This document shows, one piece after another, positions 1-7,402 of a stretch of DNA of 33,216 nucleotides. The position numbers and the translations under genes were made by a program. The stretch's first letter is position 1. Each line of letters begins with the position of its first letter. Origin of the DNA: Gammaproteobacteria bacterium (GTDB taxonomy: Bacteria; Pseudomonadota; Gammaproteobacteria; SURF-13); assembly GCA_003599485.1 (NCBI GenBank), contig QZKM01000036.1:1-33216 (forward strand). Reading direction: 5' to 3'. The notes under the pieces are model-generated. The model saw nothing but the letters and a program-made list of their open reading frames with translations. It had not been told where the DNA came from and did not search any database.

Positions 1-470
1 CCAACGGCGCGGAGGACGCCGAATACCTCAAGCGCACGCCGCCCTATCGCACCGCCAACGCGCCGCTGGTGAGCGTAAGCGAACTGCTGCTGGTGAACGG
101 TTACAGCGCGCAGGTTTACACCCGGCTTGCGCCTTACGTGTGCGCGCTGCCCGCCGTCACCGGGATCAACGTCAACACCGCCCCGGCGCAGGTGCTCGCC
201 GCGCTCGCCGACGGCATAGCGTTGAGCGAAGCGGAGAGCGTGGTGAAAACGCGTGAGCAGAAACCCTTCGCCACGGTGCAGGAGTTCGCCGTGCATCCCG
301 CGCTCGCCGGACGCGCCGTCCCGCAGGACAAGCTCAGCGTGCAGAGCAGCTATTTTTTGGTCAACGGAGCGGCCACGGCGGGGCGCGGGCAGGTACAATT
401 ATATAGTCTGCTGTTTCGCAATGATGCGGGCGTGGTCACCACGCTCGCGCGCACGCAAGGGGCTTATTGA
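1..470 (+). CDS. gspK: Type II secretion minor pseudopilin GspK (C-terminal part, cut by window start)
   Basis: GspK caps the tip of the type II secretion pseudopilus in the inner membrane/periplasm, in complex with GspI and GspJ. The reading frame is open from position 3. It starts inside the protein with an NGAEDAEYL stretch, a PPYRTAN segment and then a VSELLLVNGY motif, which are typical of the GspK alpha-helical domain. The helix-hairpin-helix-like segment INVNTAPAQVLAAL follows at about residues 54-67 of the visible part, and the end is LARTQGAY. About 156 residues are visible; the N-terminal prepilin peptidase site and transmembrane helix lie outside the window. The gspL and gspM genes follow on the same strand, which supports the call. 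The stop codon (468-470) lies directly before a 119-nt repeat. Confidence 0.88.
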   Translation, partial: NGAEDAEYLKRTPPYRTANAPLVSVSELLLVNGYSAQVYTRLAPYVCALPAVTGINVNTAPAQVLAALADGIALSEAESVVKTREQKPFATVQEFAVHPALAGRAVPQDKLSVQSSYFLVNGAATAGRGQVQLYSLLFRNDAGVVTTLARTQGAY

Positions 471-471
471 T

Positions 472-590
472 GGCTAAGCCGCGCAGCGGCGAAGGCCGGC
501 ACACGGATGTGCTGGCGGGTGTGCGAGGTGATGTTGAAGTTACGCCAAGGATGGCATCACAGAAGTTCATTAAGAGGCCAGGTAGCTCAG
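472..590 (+). repeat. Dispersed 118-nt repeat, copy A (gspK-gspL junction)
   Basis: This segment aligns end to end with the region upstream of tRNA-Phe on the other strand (3701-3818), with about one base of length difference. The first 50 bases match at 45 positions. The centre is diverged, and the last 15 bases (GGCCAGGTAGCTCAG) are identical to the 5' end of tRNA-Phe. It contains an imperfect hairpin around 493-516 (GGCCGGCACA / TGTGCTGGC). It exactly fills the gspK-gspL gap: gspK stops 1 nt before it and the preferred gspL ATG begins directly after it. The last part (AGGCCAGG) may act as the gspL ribosome binding site. Confidence 0.8.
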
Positions 591-1808
591 ATGGATGACC
601 GGCTGTTTATACGCCTGACCGGAAGCGACAGCGCCGCCTGGCTGCGCGTGGAGCGCTCCGGCCTGATGCACGAAGTGCGCTACGGCGCGTTGACCGAGGC
701 GGCGGCGCAGGCCGCCGAACGGCGCGTGATCGTGCTCGCGCCCGCCGCCGAGGTGCTGCTCACCCAGGCCGCCGTTCCCGCGCAGGGCCGCAAGCAGGCG
801 CAACAAGCCGTCCCTTATGTGCTGGAAGATCAACTGGCCGCGGACGTCGAGTCGCTGCATTTCGCCCTGGGGAAACGCGATGCCTCAGGCCACTACGCCA
901 CGGCCGTGGTGGAGCGCGGGCGCATGGATGGCTGGCTGGAGCGGCTTGAACAGGCGGGCATCCAGCCCGGCCTGCTGGTGAGCGAAGTGCACGCGCTGCC
1001 CTGGCAGGAGGGGCAGTGGACGCTGCTTTATACTCCGTCCGGCGCGCTGCTCCGCACCGGCGCGCACGGCGGTTTTGCGCTGGATGCGGACAATCTGCAT
1101 CCCCTGCTCACTGCGGCGCTGACCGAAGCGGGCGAACGGAAGCCCGCTGTAATGCGCGTCATCGCCTACTCCGCGCACGATCTTGACTTGCAGGAGCTCG
1201 CCGCAACCTGGGGCTTTGAGTTGCAGAAACAAACGCGCCATGACGATCCGCTGGTTTTGTTCGCGCAGCAGTTCGATGAAACCAGCGCCATCAATTTACT
1301 GCAGGGAAGCTATGGCCGCGCCGAACAGTTCGGCAGATTGTGGCGTCCCTGGCGCCTGAGCGCTGCGCTGCTTGGCGCATGGCTTTTGTTCCAGACCGGC
1401 GTCATGGTGTTTGACACGGTGCGCCTTGTTCAGCAAAACCGTCAACTCAAGGCCGAGGCCGAACAAATATTCCGCAGCGCCTTTCCCGACGCGCGCGTGA
1501 CCGGCGACCTGCGCCAGTTGATGGAAAGCAAGCTCAAGGAACTGCGCCGTCACGGGCAGGGTGCGATGTTCCTCGACCTGCTCGCCAAAGCCGCCGTGCC
1601 GCTCAAACAAGGCACTGAGGTCACGTTGCGCGGCGTGAGTTACAAGGAAAACGTACTGAATCTCGACATCGAGATCAAAGACCTGCAGGCGCTGGATCAG
1701 CTCAAGCAACAGCTTGCCGGCGCGGCGCTGGAAGTGGAAATCCTCTCCGCCAGCAGCAGGGAAAACAAGGTGGAAGGGCGCCTGCAAGTGCGCGCCCGGA
1801 AGACATGA
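591..1808 (+). CDS. gspL: Type II secretion system protein GspL
   Basis: GspL is a bitopic inner-membrane protein of the secretion platform. Its cytoplasmic actin-like domain recruits the ATPase GspE, and its periplasmic ferredoxin-like domain pairs with GspM. The cytoplasmic part covers roughly residues 1-245 and ends with INLLQGSYG, a typical GspL sequence. One transmembrane helix (LSAALLGAWLLFQTGVMVF) lies at about 255-273, followed by a periplasmic domain to residue 405. The frame is open back to 507, but that extension (MCWRVCEVM...) is translated repeat sequence. The ATG at 591, giving MDDRLFIRLTGSD, fits the usual GspL N-terminus and length. The gene overlaps gspM by 4 nt (ATGA), which implies translational coupling. 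Confidence 0.9.
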   Translation: MDDRLFIRLTGSDSAAWLRVERSGLMHEVRYGALTEAAAQAAERRVIVLAPAAEVLLTQAAVPAQGRKQAQQAVPYVLEDQLAADVESLHFALGKRDASGHYATAVVERGRMDGWLERLEQAGIQPGLLVSEVHALPWQEGQWTLLYTPSGALLRTGAHGGFALDADNLHPLLTAALTEAGERKPAVMRVIAYSAHDLDLQELAATWGFELQKQTRHDDPLVLFAQQFDETSAINLLQGSYGRAEQFGRLWRPWRLSAALLGAWLLFQTGVMVFDTVRLVQQNRQLKAEAEQIFRSAFPDARVTGDLRQLMESKLKELRRHGQGAMFLDLLAKAAVPLKQGTEVTLRGVSYKENVLNLDIEIKDLQALDQLKQQLAGAALEVEILSASSRENKVEGRLQVRARKT

Positions 1809-2290
1809 AGCAGTGGCTCGCACAACTGAGCCCGCGCGAGCGGCGCACCGTGCTGGGCGGAGCGGCTCTGCTCTCCGTCATCCTCGTTTATTTCCTGGCG
1901 TGGCAGCCATTTACGCACTACCTCAAGCAATTGCGCCTCACCGCGCAGAGCCAGCAGGAGCAACTCGCCTGGATGCGGCAAGCGGCGCGTGATGCGGAGC
2001 AGCTGCGCGCCGCCGTGCCCGCTTCCGGGCGTCTGCCTCCCGGCCAGTCGCTGCTCGGCGTAGCGGACCAGACCGCCAAGAGCGGCAACCTGGGCTCCGC
2101 CATAAAACGTATCGAGCCGGAAGGGCAAAACAGCGCGCGGGTATGGCTGGAACAGGCCGCATTCGACGACGTGATTCAATGGCTGCAAAACCTCAAGCGC
2201 GATTACGGCATACACGCCGCGGACATCGTCATAGAACGCCGGGAAGCGGCGGGGCGCATCAACGCGCGCATTACCCTGGAGGGCGGTTGA
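1805..2290 (+). CDS. gspM: Type II secretion system protein GspM
   Basis: GspM is a small bitopic inner-membrane protein that binds and stabilises GspL in the assembly platform. The 161-residue product has the expected layout: a short cytoplasmic segment with LSPRERRTVL, one transmembrane helix at about residues 15-33 (VLGGAALLSVILVYFLAW), and a periplasmic part with a coiled region (LKQLRLTAQSQQEQLAWM) and an FDDVIQWLQNL segment typical of the family. The start ATG overlaps the gspL stop. GspN, which follows gspM in some operons, is absent; nudE follows instead. Confidence 0.9.
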   Translation: MKQWLAQLSPRERRTVLGGAALLSVILVYFLAWQPFTHYLKQLRLTAQSQQEQLAWMRQAARDAEQLRAAVPASGRLPPGQSLLGVADQTAKSGNLGSAIKRIEPEGQNSARVWLEQAAFDDVIQWLQNLKRDYGIHAADIVIERREAAGRINARITLEGG

Positions 2291-2304
2291 TCCGCGCGGG
2301 CGAG

Positions 2305-2859
2305 ATGGCTGCGCGCAAAAAACCCGACACCCTGCGCACCGCCACGCTGGCCAAAACGCGCATCTTTCACATCGAGCAGGTGGATTTGCGCTTTGCCAAC
2401 GGCGCGGAGGTAAGCTACGAACGTCTGCGCGGTTCGGGGCGCGGCGCGGTGCTGGTCGTGCCGATGCAGGATGACGACACCGTGCTCTTGATCCGCGAAT
2501 ACTGCGCCGGCATGGATCGCTATGAACTCGCTTTGCCCAAGGGCCGCATGGAGCGTGACGAGGCGATAGTGGACGCCGCCAACCGCGAGCTCATGGAAGA
2601 AGTGGGCTACGGCGCGCGCAAACTCACGCACCTTACCACCTGGACCGTGGCGCCGAACTACCTGAGCCACACCATCCACATCGTTCTGGCGCAGGATTTA
2701 TATCCGCAGCGGCAAGCGGGAGACGAGCCGGAGGAAATCGAGGTAGTGCCGTGGAAGCTGTCGAACCTTCCCGCGCTCTTGACGCGCGCCGACGTCACCG
2801 AAGCACGCAGCATCGCGGCGCTGTTTATGACGCGCGAACTTCTGGGAAAAGAAAACTAG
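2305..2859 (+). CDS. nudE: ADP compounds hydrolase NudE (Nudix family)
   Basis: NudE is a cytoplasmic Nudix hydrolase that cleaves ADP-ribose, NADH and Ap3A-type compounds. The 184-residue product carries a complete Nudix box (G-x5-E-x7-RE-x2-EE-x-G), from GRMERDE to RELMEEVGYG at about residues 78-101. It also matches the NudE pattern along its length: TLAKTRIFHIEQVDLRFANG near the N-terminus, LIREYCAG, LAQDLYPQ, and EARSIAALFMTRELL at the end. E. coli NudE is about the same length (186). The start is either ATG 2305 (preceded by GGGCGAG) or TTG 2287, which would overlap the gspM stop. The gene is co-directional with and directly behind gspM, so it is probably cotranscribed. It converges on the next gene with 12 nt between. 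Confidence 0.9.
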   Translation: MAARKKPDTLRTATLAKTRIFHIEQVDLRFANGAEVSYERLRGSGRGAVLVVPMQDDDTVLLIREYCAGMDRYELALPKGRMERDEAIVDAANRELMEEVGYGARKLTHLTTWTVAPNYLSHTIHIVLAQDLYPQRQAGDEPEEIEVVPWKLSNLPALLTRADVTEARSIAALFMTRELLGKEN

Positions 2860-2871
2860 CCGGACTTTCTT

Positions 2872-3567
2872 TCACCAAGGCAGCTCTTGGCCGTCATAGG
2901 CGATGAAACGCCCGCTGTCTTTCAGTTTAAATTTATCCATGACCGCGCGCATGCCGCGCACGCTGGTCTCGGCGCTGATCTCCGCGTCGGGCCCGCCCAT
3001 GTCGGTCTTGACCCAGCCGGGATGCAGCACCAGCACGCCGATCCTGCGCGGCTTCAAATCCACGGCGAGACTCACCATCACCGCGTTCAGCGCCGCCTTG
3101 CTGGAGCGGTACAAGTAACTCCCGCCGCTGCCGTTGTCCGCCATGCTGCCCATCAGGCTGGAGAGCGCCACGATCAGCTTCTTCTCGCCGCACGCCACGT
3201 TGTCCAGAAATACCTCCGCCATCTTCGCCGCCGCCAGGGTGTTGACGCGGAAACTCTTTCCCCACATCTCATAATTGAGCGTGCCGAGGCTTTCGTCGCT
3301 GGCACCCGCGTACACGCCCGCATTGTTGAGCAGAATATCAATCGGCACATCATGCAATTCCCCGGCGAGCGTATCTATCTGCTTGTGATCCGCCACGTCC
3401 AGCGCGTGCAGCGATATATTTTTGTGCTTCTCCGCCAACTGCTGCAACGCACGCGCCTTGTCCGGATGCCTGCAACAGGCATACACACGCCAGCCGTCCT
3501 GCGCGTATTGGCGCGCAAACTCCAGACCGATACCGCGATTTGTGCCGCTGATAAGGATGGTGGGCAT
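2872..3567 (-). CDS. Short-chain dehydrogenase/reductase (SDR)
   Basis: A 231-residue classical-type SDR, a cytoplasmic NAD(P)-dependent oxidoreductase of unknown substrate. The cofactor motif is SGTNRGIGLEFA at about residues 6-17, an S/T-G-x3-G-I-G variant. LLNNAG lies at about 78-83, the catalytic serine region is ALSSLMGSM, and the YRSSK (Y-x3-K) catalytic pair follows. The end (GRFIAYDGQELPW) resembles the SDR subgroup related to C-factor and carbonyl reductases. The ATG at 3567 is preceded by AGAGAGG and gives a normal length; the open frame extends upstream only into non-conserved sequence and the tRNA side. It lies 72 nt downstream of tRNA-Phe on the same strand. No partner genes suggest a pathway. 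Confidence 0.82.
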   Translation of the reverse strand: MPTILISGTNRGIGLEFARQYAQDGWRVYACCRHPDKARALQQLAEKHKNISLHALDVADHKQIDTLAGELHDVPIDILLNNAGVYAGASDESLGTLNYEMWGKSFRVNTLAAAKMAEVFLDNVACGEKKLIVALSSLMGSMADNGSGGSYLYRSSKAALNAVMVSLAVDLKPRRIGVLVLHPGWVKTDMGGPDAEISAETSVRGMRAVMDKFKLKDSGRFIAYDGQELPW

Positions 3568-3639
3568 AATGGCCTCTCTTGCTAGGTGGTGAAACAAGAG
3601 GTTTTTTACCAAACTGAAATGTGCCTGACAAGCACAAAC

Positions 3640-3715
3640 TGGTGGCCAGGGACGGAATCGAACCGCCGACACGGGGATTTTCAGTCCCCTGCTCTACCAA
3701 CTGAGCTACCTGGCC
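3640..3715 (-). tRNA. tRNA-Phe (anticodon GAA)
   Basis: The minus strand reads as a complete 76-nt cloverleaf. The acceptor stem is GGCCAGG / CCTGGCC (3709-3715 with 3644-3650), the discriminator is A, and the 3' CCA is encoded at 3640-3642. The D-arm is AGCTCAGTTGGTAGAGC, the anticodon arm is GGGGACTGAAAATCCCC with anticodon GAA, and the T-arm contains GGTTCGATTCC. No strong T-run terminator is seen directly downstream before the SDR gene. Confidence 0.97.
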
Positions 3716-3818
3716 CTGATAAACTTTTGTGACGCCGTCCATGGCTTTGCTACAGCCAAATCTATAACCACCCGCCAGCACATCCTTGTGCTGGCCTTCG
3801 CCGCTTCACGGCTCAGCC
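3701..3818 (-). repeat. Dispersed 118-nt repeat, copy B (tRNA-Phe upstream region)
   Basis: Read in tRNA orientation, this copy starts GGCTGAGCCGTGAAGCGGCG and contains a near-perfect hairpin (GCCAGCACA-AGGA-TGTGCTGGC). It then holds an AT-richer GGTTATAGATTT segment and ends in the first 15 nt of tRNA-Phe. Copies A (472-590, other strand) and C (3837-3930) align with it. As it lies directly upstream of the tRNA, it must contain or displace the tRNA promoter; the TATAGA hexamer within it is a weak -10 candidate. Confidence 0.82.
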
Positions 3819-3836
3819 CTATCGCTACGCGACCCC

Positions 3837-3930
3837 GCTACCTGGCCCTGATGAACATCTGCGATGCCATCCATGGCTTTGCTGCTGCGAAATCTATAAC
3901 CACCCACCCAGCCCTTCCTGGCCTTCAGCG
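3837..3930 (-). repeat. Dispersed 118-nt repeat, copy C (tandem to copy B, partial)
   Basis: A second copy of the tRNA-Phe upstream region lies about 130 nt further upstream in the same orientation. It shares GGTTATAGATTT, AGCAAAGCCATGGA and ATCAGGGCCAGGTAGC with copy B, including the first 11 nt of the tRNA. It then diverges into GGGGTCGCG instead of continuing as a tRNA. Its hairpin is degenerate (CCAG-GAAGGG-CTGG). The stop codon of the neighbouring dioxygenase gene (3925-3927) lies inside its outer edge. It is either the scar of a duplication that lost a second tRNA, or a tandem insertion. Confidence 0.78.
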
Positions 3931-4746
3931 AAAGGCGCGTATTGTACCGTGTTTGGCGCGGCTGGAGTCAAGTTTAGCTCGTGGAATAACGATCTCAGGC
4001 AGACTTGTCGAGCGCGTGCCGGGCAGGGGGTGATTGTCCGCGCCGTGGTAGGTGAAGACCAGGGAAAACTTGGTATGCGCGGTCTGGTTGCGGCCCGCGG
4101 CGTGCAGGGTGCGGCAGTGGAAAAACACCACGTCGCCCGGCTCCAGTTCGGCCAGACGTGCTGTGGCGATGAGGGCCTGATTTTCCGGGAGATCGGTGCG
4201 GAAAAAGGCCGCGCTATCGAAACGCTCCGGCGCAAACTCCATTTTATGGCTGACGGGTATAAGTTTGAGCGCGCCGTTGTCCTCGCGCTCGGCGCCGAGG
4301 GCGAGCCACACGCTGATGAGTTCCGGCTTCTCAAATGACCAGTAGCGGATATCCTGGTGCCACAGGGTGTCGCTGCTGTAGCACGGCTGTTTGGTCATCA
4401 GGCTGTTATGATGCGCCTGCGACAGCATCAGCACGGGGCCGAGCAGTTGCGTCAGGCGCGCCGTGATTGCGGGCGCCGCCGCCCAATCGCGGAACAGGGC
4501 GTGGCGCGCGTAGACCTGCAACAGGCGGCGCACGGTGCGCCCGCCCGGCGCCTCGCGTGCGGGCGGCGCGCCCGGATAGTGCAGATCGGCCTCGTACTCC
4601 ACCATACCCAGCGCCGCGCCCGGCTCATGCGTCAGCGCCTCCTCGGCGTACGCCGTCATGCGCGCGCACAGCTCGCGCGGGGCGAGTTGACGCACGATGA
4701 GGTAGCCATCCTGATTGAAGCGCGTGATTTCTTCCGGCGTGAACAT
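3925..4746 (-). CDS. Phytanoyl-CoA dioxygenase (PhyH) family protein
   Basis: A 273-residue predicted Fe(II)/2-oxoglutarate-dependent oxygenase of the PhyH family. The metal triad is visible: H-x-D in LWHQDIRYWS at about residues 128-137, and a distal His in VVFFHCRTLHAAGRNQT at about 216-232, followed by SLVFTYHG. The N-terminus FTPEEITRFNQDGYLIV is the usual PhyH opening. Bacterial PhyH proteins hydroxylate varied small molecules, so the substrate cannot be assigned. The ATG at 4746 is the natural start. The last codons (AFR-stop) run into repeat copy C, so the C-terminus may have been altered by the repeat. It is monocistronic, with tRNA-Phe downstream. Confidence 0.82.
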   Translation of the reverse strand: MFTPEEITRFNQDGYLIVRQLAPRELCARMTAYAEEALTHEPGAALGMVEYEADLHYPGAPPAREAPGGRTVRRLLQVYARHALFRDWAAAPAITARLTQLLGPVLMLSQAHHNSLMTKQPCYSSDTLWHQDIRYWSFEKPELISVWLALGAEREDNGALKLIPVSHKMEFAPERFDSAAFFRTDLPENQALIATARLAELEPGDVVFFHCRTLHAAGRNQTAHTKFSLVFTYHGADNHPLPGTRSTSLPEIVIPRAKLDSSRAKHGTIRAFR

Positions 4747-4806
4747 GCCGTCTATTGTAATTTATTTCCCCGCGCTCTTGGCGCGGGCTCCTTAACAATG
4801 GGGTTT

Positions 4807-4855
4807 CCAAAGGGGGAGAGCGCAGCGAGGGGGCCCCGTCAGCTCTCCCCTTTGG
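4807..4855. repeat. Long inverted repeat in the PhyH-uvrD divergent gap
   Basis: The arms CCAAAGGGGGAGAGC (4807-4821) and GCTCTCCCCTTTGG (4842-4855) are complementary except for one extra G, around a 20-nt GC-rich loop. No T-run follows on either strand, and it sits between two divergent 5' ends, so it is not a terminator. It resembles intergenic palindromic repeats spread in bacterial genomes. No second copy is visible in this window. Confidence 0.6.
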
Positions 4856-4861
4856 TCGCCT

Positions 4862-4880
4862 GCGCGGATTCATTCCGCGC
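4862..4880. repeat. Short perfect hairpin upstream of uvrD
   Basis: GCGCGGA-TTCAT-TCCGCGC forms a 7-bp stem with a 5-nt loop, 57 nt upstream of the uvrD start and 6 nt after the larger palindrome. It could be an operator or a leader hairpin. No conserved LexA box (CTG-N10-CAG) was recognised in this gap, although uvrD is LexA-controlled in E. coli. Confidence 0.4.
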
Positions 4881-4937
4881 GGTGCGAAATCAAATTCAAT
4901 CCGCGGAGCCGCGCCCGCGATATGTTAAAATTCATCC

Positions 4938-7112
4938 GTGGACGCTGAACTGCTGCTGGATAATCTGAATGACGCGCAACGCGCCGCGGTGACCGCGCCG
5001 CCCGGCTCGCTCTTGGTGCTGGCCGGCGCGGGCAGCGGCAAGACGCGGGTGCTCACCCAGCGCATCGCCTGGCTGATCCACACCGGGCAGGCCTCGCCCT
5101 ACGGCGTGCTCGCCGTCACCTTCACCAACAAGGCGGCAAGCGAGATGCGCGGGCGCATCGAGGAATTGTTGCAGACGCCCGCGCGCGGGCTGTGGGTGGG
5201 CACGTTTCACGGCCTCGCGCACCGCCTGCTGCGCGCGCACTGGCGCGAAGCGAAACTTCCCGAAACCTTTCAAATCCTGGACAGCGACGACCAGCACCGC
5301 ATCATCCGCCGCGTGCTGAAGGCGCTCGATCTGGATGAGGAGCGCTGGCCGCCGCGCCAGATACAGGGCTTCATCAACGCGCGCAAGGATGAGGGGCAGC
5401 GCCCGCGGCACCTGGAGGATCGTGACGATCCTTACCTGCGCCAGATGCTGCGCGTGTATCGCGCCTATGAGGAAACCTGCGAGCGCGGCGGTCTGGTGGA
5501 TTTCGCCGAACTCCTGCTGCGCGCGTATGAGCTGTGGCGAGATGACCCGGCCGTGCTGGCGCATTACCAGCAGCGCTTCCGGCACATTCTGGTGGACGAG
5601 TTTCAGGACACCAACGCCATTCAATACGCCTGGCTCAGGCTGCTCGCCGGCAGCGACAACAAGCTGTTCGCGGTGGGCGATGACGATCAGTCCATCTACG
5701 GCTGGCGCGGCGCGCGCATCGAAAACATCCAGCGCTTCACCAGGGATTATCCCGGCGCGCAAACCTTCCGCCTGGAACAGAACTACCGCTCCACCGCCAC
5801 CATCCTCTCGGCGGCCAACGCGCTCATCGCGCACAACAGCGGGCGGCTGGGCAAAAACCTGTGGACCTCAGGCAGCCGCGGCGATCCGATCCGCGTGTAC
5901 AACGCGTTCAACGATCTGGAGGAGGCGCGCTTCGTGGTGGAGCGCATCGCGCAATGGCTGGCGCACGGCGGCCGCCGCTCGGAAGCGGCGGTGCTGTACC
6001 GTTCCAACGCACAGTCGCGCGTGCTCGAGGCGGCGCTGTTGCAGGCCGGCATCCCGTATCGCGTGTACGGCGGCCTGCGCTTCTTCGAGCGTGCCGAGAT
6101 CAAGGACGCGCTGGCCTACCTGCGCCTCATCGCCAATACCGGCGACGACGCCTCGTTCGAGCGCGTGGTGAACCTGCCTACGCGCGGCGTCGGCGACACC
6201 ACCCTGGAAACCGTGCGCGGCCTCGCCAAACAGCGCGGCAGCACGCTGTGGAACGCCGCCCAGGCGGCCATCGCGGAAAATGCCTTGAGCGCGCGCGCGG
6301 CGAATGCGCTGGGCGGTTTCCTGAAACTCATCGAAACCCTTACCAAGGAATTGCACAGCCTGCCCTTGTTTGAACAGGTCGAGCAGATGTTGCAGTTGAG
6401 CGGCTTGCTGGAACACTACCGTCAGGGCAAGGGTGAAAAAGATCAGGCGCGGGTGGAAAACCTGGATGAATTGCTCAACGCCGCGCGCGAGTTTGAGAGC
6501 GAAGAGGATGAAGGCTTGACGCCGCTCGCCGCGTTCCTGGCTCACGCCGCGCTGGAGGCGGGCGAAGGCCAGGGCGGGGCGTGGGAGGATTGTGTGCAAC
6601 TCATGACCCTGCACTCGGCCAAGGGCCTGGAGTTTCCTCTGGTGTTTCTGTGCGGCTTGGAGGAAGGGCTGTTCCCGCACGAGCGTTCCATTGCGGACGA
6701 CAGCCGCCTGGAAGAAGAGCGGCGCCTGTGTTACGTCGGCATCACGCGCGCCAAGCGCGAACTGTATCTCACTTATGCCGAGGTGCGCCGCCTGCACGGC
6801 TCGGAAAGCTACCGCCTGCCCTCGCGCTTTATCTCCGAAATCCCCGCCGAGCTGGTGAACGAAATCCGCCCGCGCCTCGCGGTGACACCCGCGCGCCCGG
6901 CCCAGGCCCAATCCGCACGCTCGCGCCCCGCCGCGGATGAGATACCCAACACCCGGTTGCGTATCGGCCAGCAGGTGCTGCACACCAAGTTCGGCGAAGG
7001 GGTGATATTGAACTACGAGGGCGCGGGCGAACAGGCGCGGGTGCAGGTCAATTTCGGCCGCGCCGGGGAAAAATGGCTGATGCTGGCCTATGCCAACCTG
7101 CAACTAAATTGA
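4938..7112 (+). CDS. uvrD: DNA helicase II UvrD
   Basis: UvrD is the superfamily 1A 3'-5' DNA helicase that removes nicked fragments in nucleotide excision repair and methyl-directed mismatch repair. The 724-residue product follows E. coli UvrD almost motif by motif. It has a Q-motif region LNDAQRAAV, Walker A GAGSGKT at 30-36, WVGTFHGLAHRLLRAHW, Walker B LVDEFQDTN at about 218, GDDDQSIYGWRGA, LEQNYRST, LMTLHSAKGLEFP, and YVGITRAK. The C-terminal segment LRIGQQVLHTKFGEG...VQVNFG is the conserved tail that binds partner proteins. The start is GTG 4938 (MDAELLLDNLND), which matches the E. coli N-terminus (MDVSYLLDSLND). It stands alone, divergent from the PhyH gene. Confidence 0.96.
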   Translation: MDAELLLDNLNDAQRAAVTAPPGSLLVLAGAGSGKTRVLTQRIAWLIHTGQASPYGVLAVTFTNKAASEMRGRIEELLQTPARGLWVGTFHGLAHRLLRAHWREAKLPETFQILDSDDQHRIIRRVLKALDLDEERWPPRQIQGFINARKDEGQRPRHLEDRDDPYLRQMLRVYRAYEETCERGGLVDFAELLLRAYELWRDDPAVLAHYQQRFRHILVDEFQDTNAIQYAWLRLLAGSDNKLFAVGDDDQSIYGWRGARIENIQRFTRDYPGAQTFRLEQNYRSTATILSAANALIAHNSGRLGKNLWTSGSRGDPIRVYNAFNDLEEARFVVERIAQWLAHGGRRSEAAVLYRSNAQSRVLEAALLQAGIPYRVYGGLRFFERAEIKDALAYLRLIANTGDDASFERVVNLPTRGVGDTTLETVRGLAKQRGSTLWNAAQAAIAENALSARAANALGGFLKLIETLTKELHSLPLFEQVEQMLQLSGLLEHYRQGKGEKDQARVENLDELLNAAREFESEEDEGLTPLAAFLAHAALEAGEGQGGAWEDCVQLMTLHSAKGLEFPLVFLCGLEEGLFPHERSIADDSRLEEERRLCYVGITRAKRELYLTYAEVRRLHGSESYRLPSRFISEIPAELVNEIRPRLAVTPARPAQAQSARSRPAADEIPNTRLRIGQQVLHTKFGEGVILNYEGAGEQARVQVNFGRAGEKWLMLAYANLQLN

Positions 7113-7143
7113 ACTCCGCCCCTTAACTGAGGTTCTAAACTTC

Positions 7144-7163
7144 AGGCCGGAATTTCCGGGCCT
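7144..7163 (+). terminator. Weak hairpin after uvrD
   Basis: AGGCCGGAA-TT-TCCGGGCCT can fold with one bulged base, 31 nt after the uvrD stop. Only TCATT follows, so it would be a poor intrinsic terminator. The rest of the 290-nt gap to the cytochrome gene is AT-rich near 7350-7390, with a TATAAT hexamer at 7363-7368 but no fitting -35. It shows no gene. Confidence 0.3.
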
Positions 7164-7402
7164 TCATTCGAGGCGCCCTAAAGTTTACGAAACTGCCGCC
7201 GCCAACTATAGCGGTGTCTTTAAATAAGCTCAGGGCGGGCGGGGCATAAATTTTTGTAAAATGACTTGATCTTTAGACAGGGTTTAATGAGAATACTGCC
7301 GGGCCGGTTGTTCCCGGCGTCAAAGCCCAAGGTTAAGACCGCCACCCCTAAAATTTAGCTCTTATAATTTAATTCTTATTTTTTAAAGTAAAGGAGAAGA
7401 AA

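Noticed and set aside
507-590. Upstream extension of gspL (28 extra residues from 507)
   Set aside because: The extension is translated from the repeat copy A. The ATG at 591 gives the conserved N-terminus and normal length.
2143-2304. Long N-terminal extension of nudE within gspM
   Set aside because: It overlaps gspM out of frame, is Arg/His-rich and has no counterpart in NudE proteins.
3350-3781. Open frame across tRNA-Phe on the minus strand
   Set aside because: It contains the characteristic translated-tRNA string VAQLVEQGTENPRVGG. It is a frame through the tRNA and repeat, not a gene.
4747-4937. LexA operator for uvrD
   Set aside because: I searched for CTG-N10-CAG with the usual AT-rich centre and did not recognise one. 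Only unrelated palindromes are present.
5868-7103. 411-codon open frame opposite uvrD
   Set aside because: It is an antisense shadow of a GC-rich gene, His/Gln/Arg-rich, with no domain pattern.
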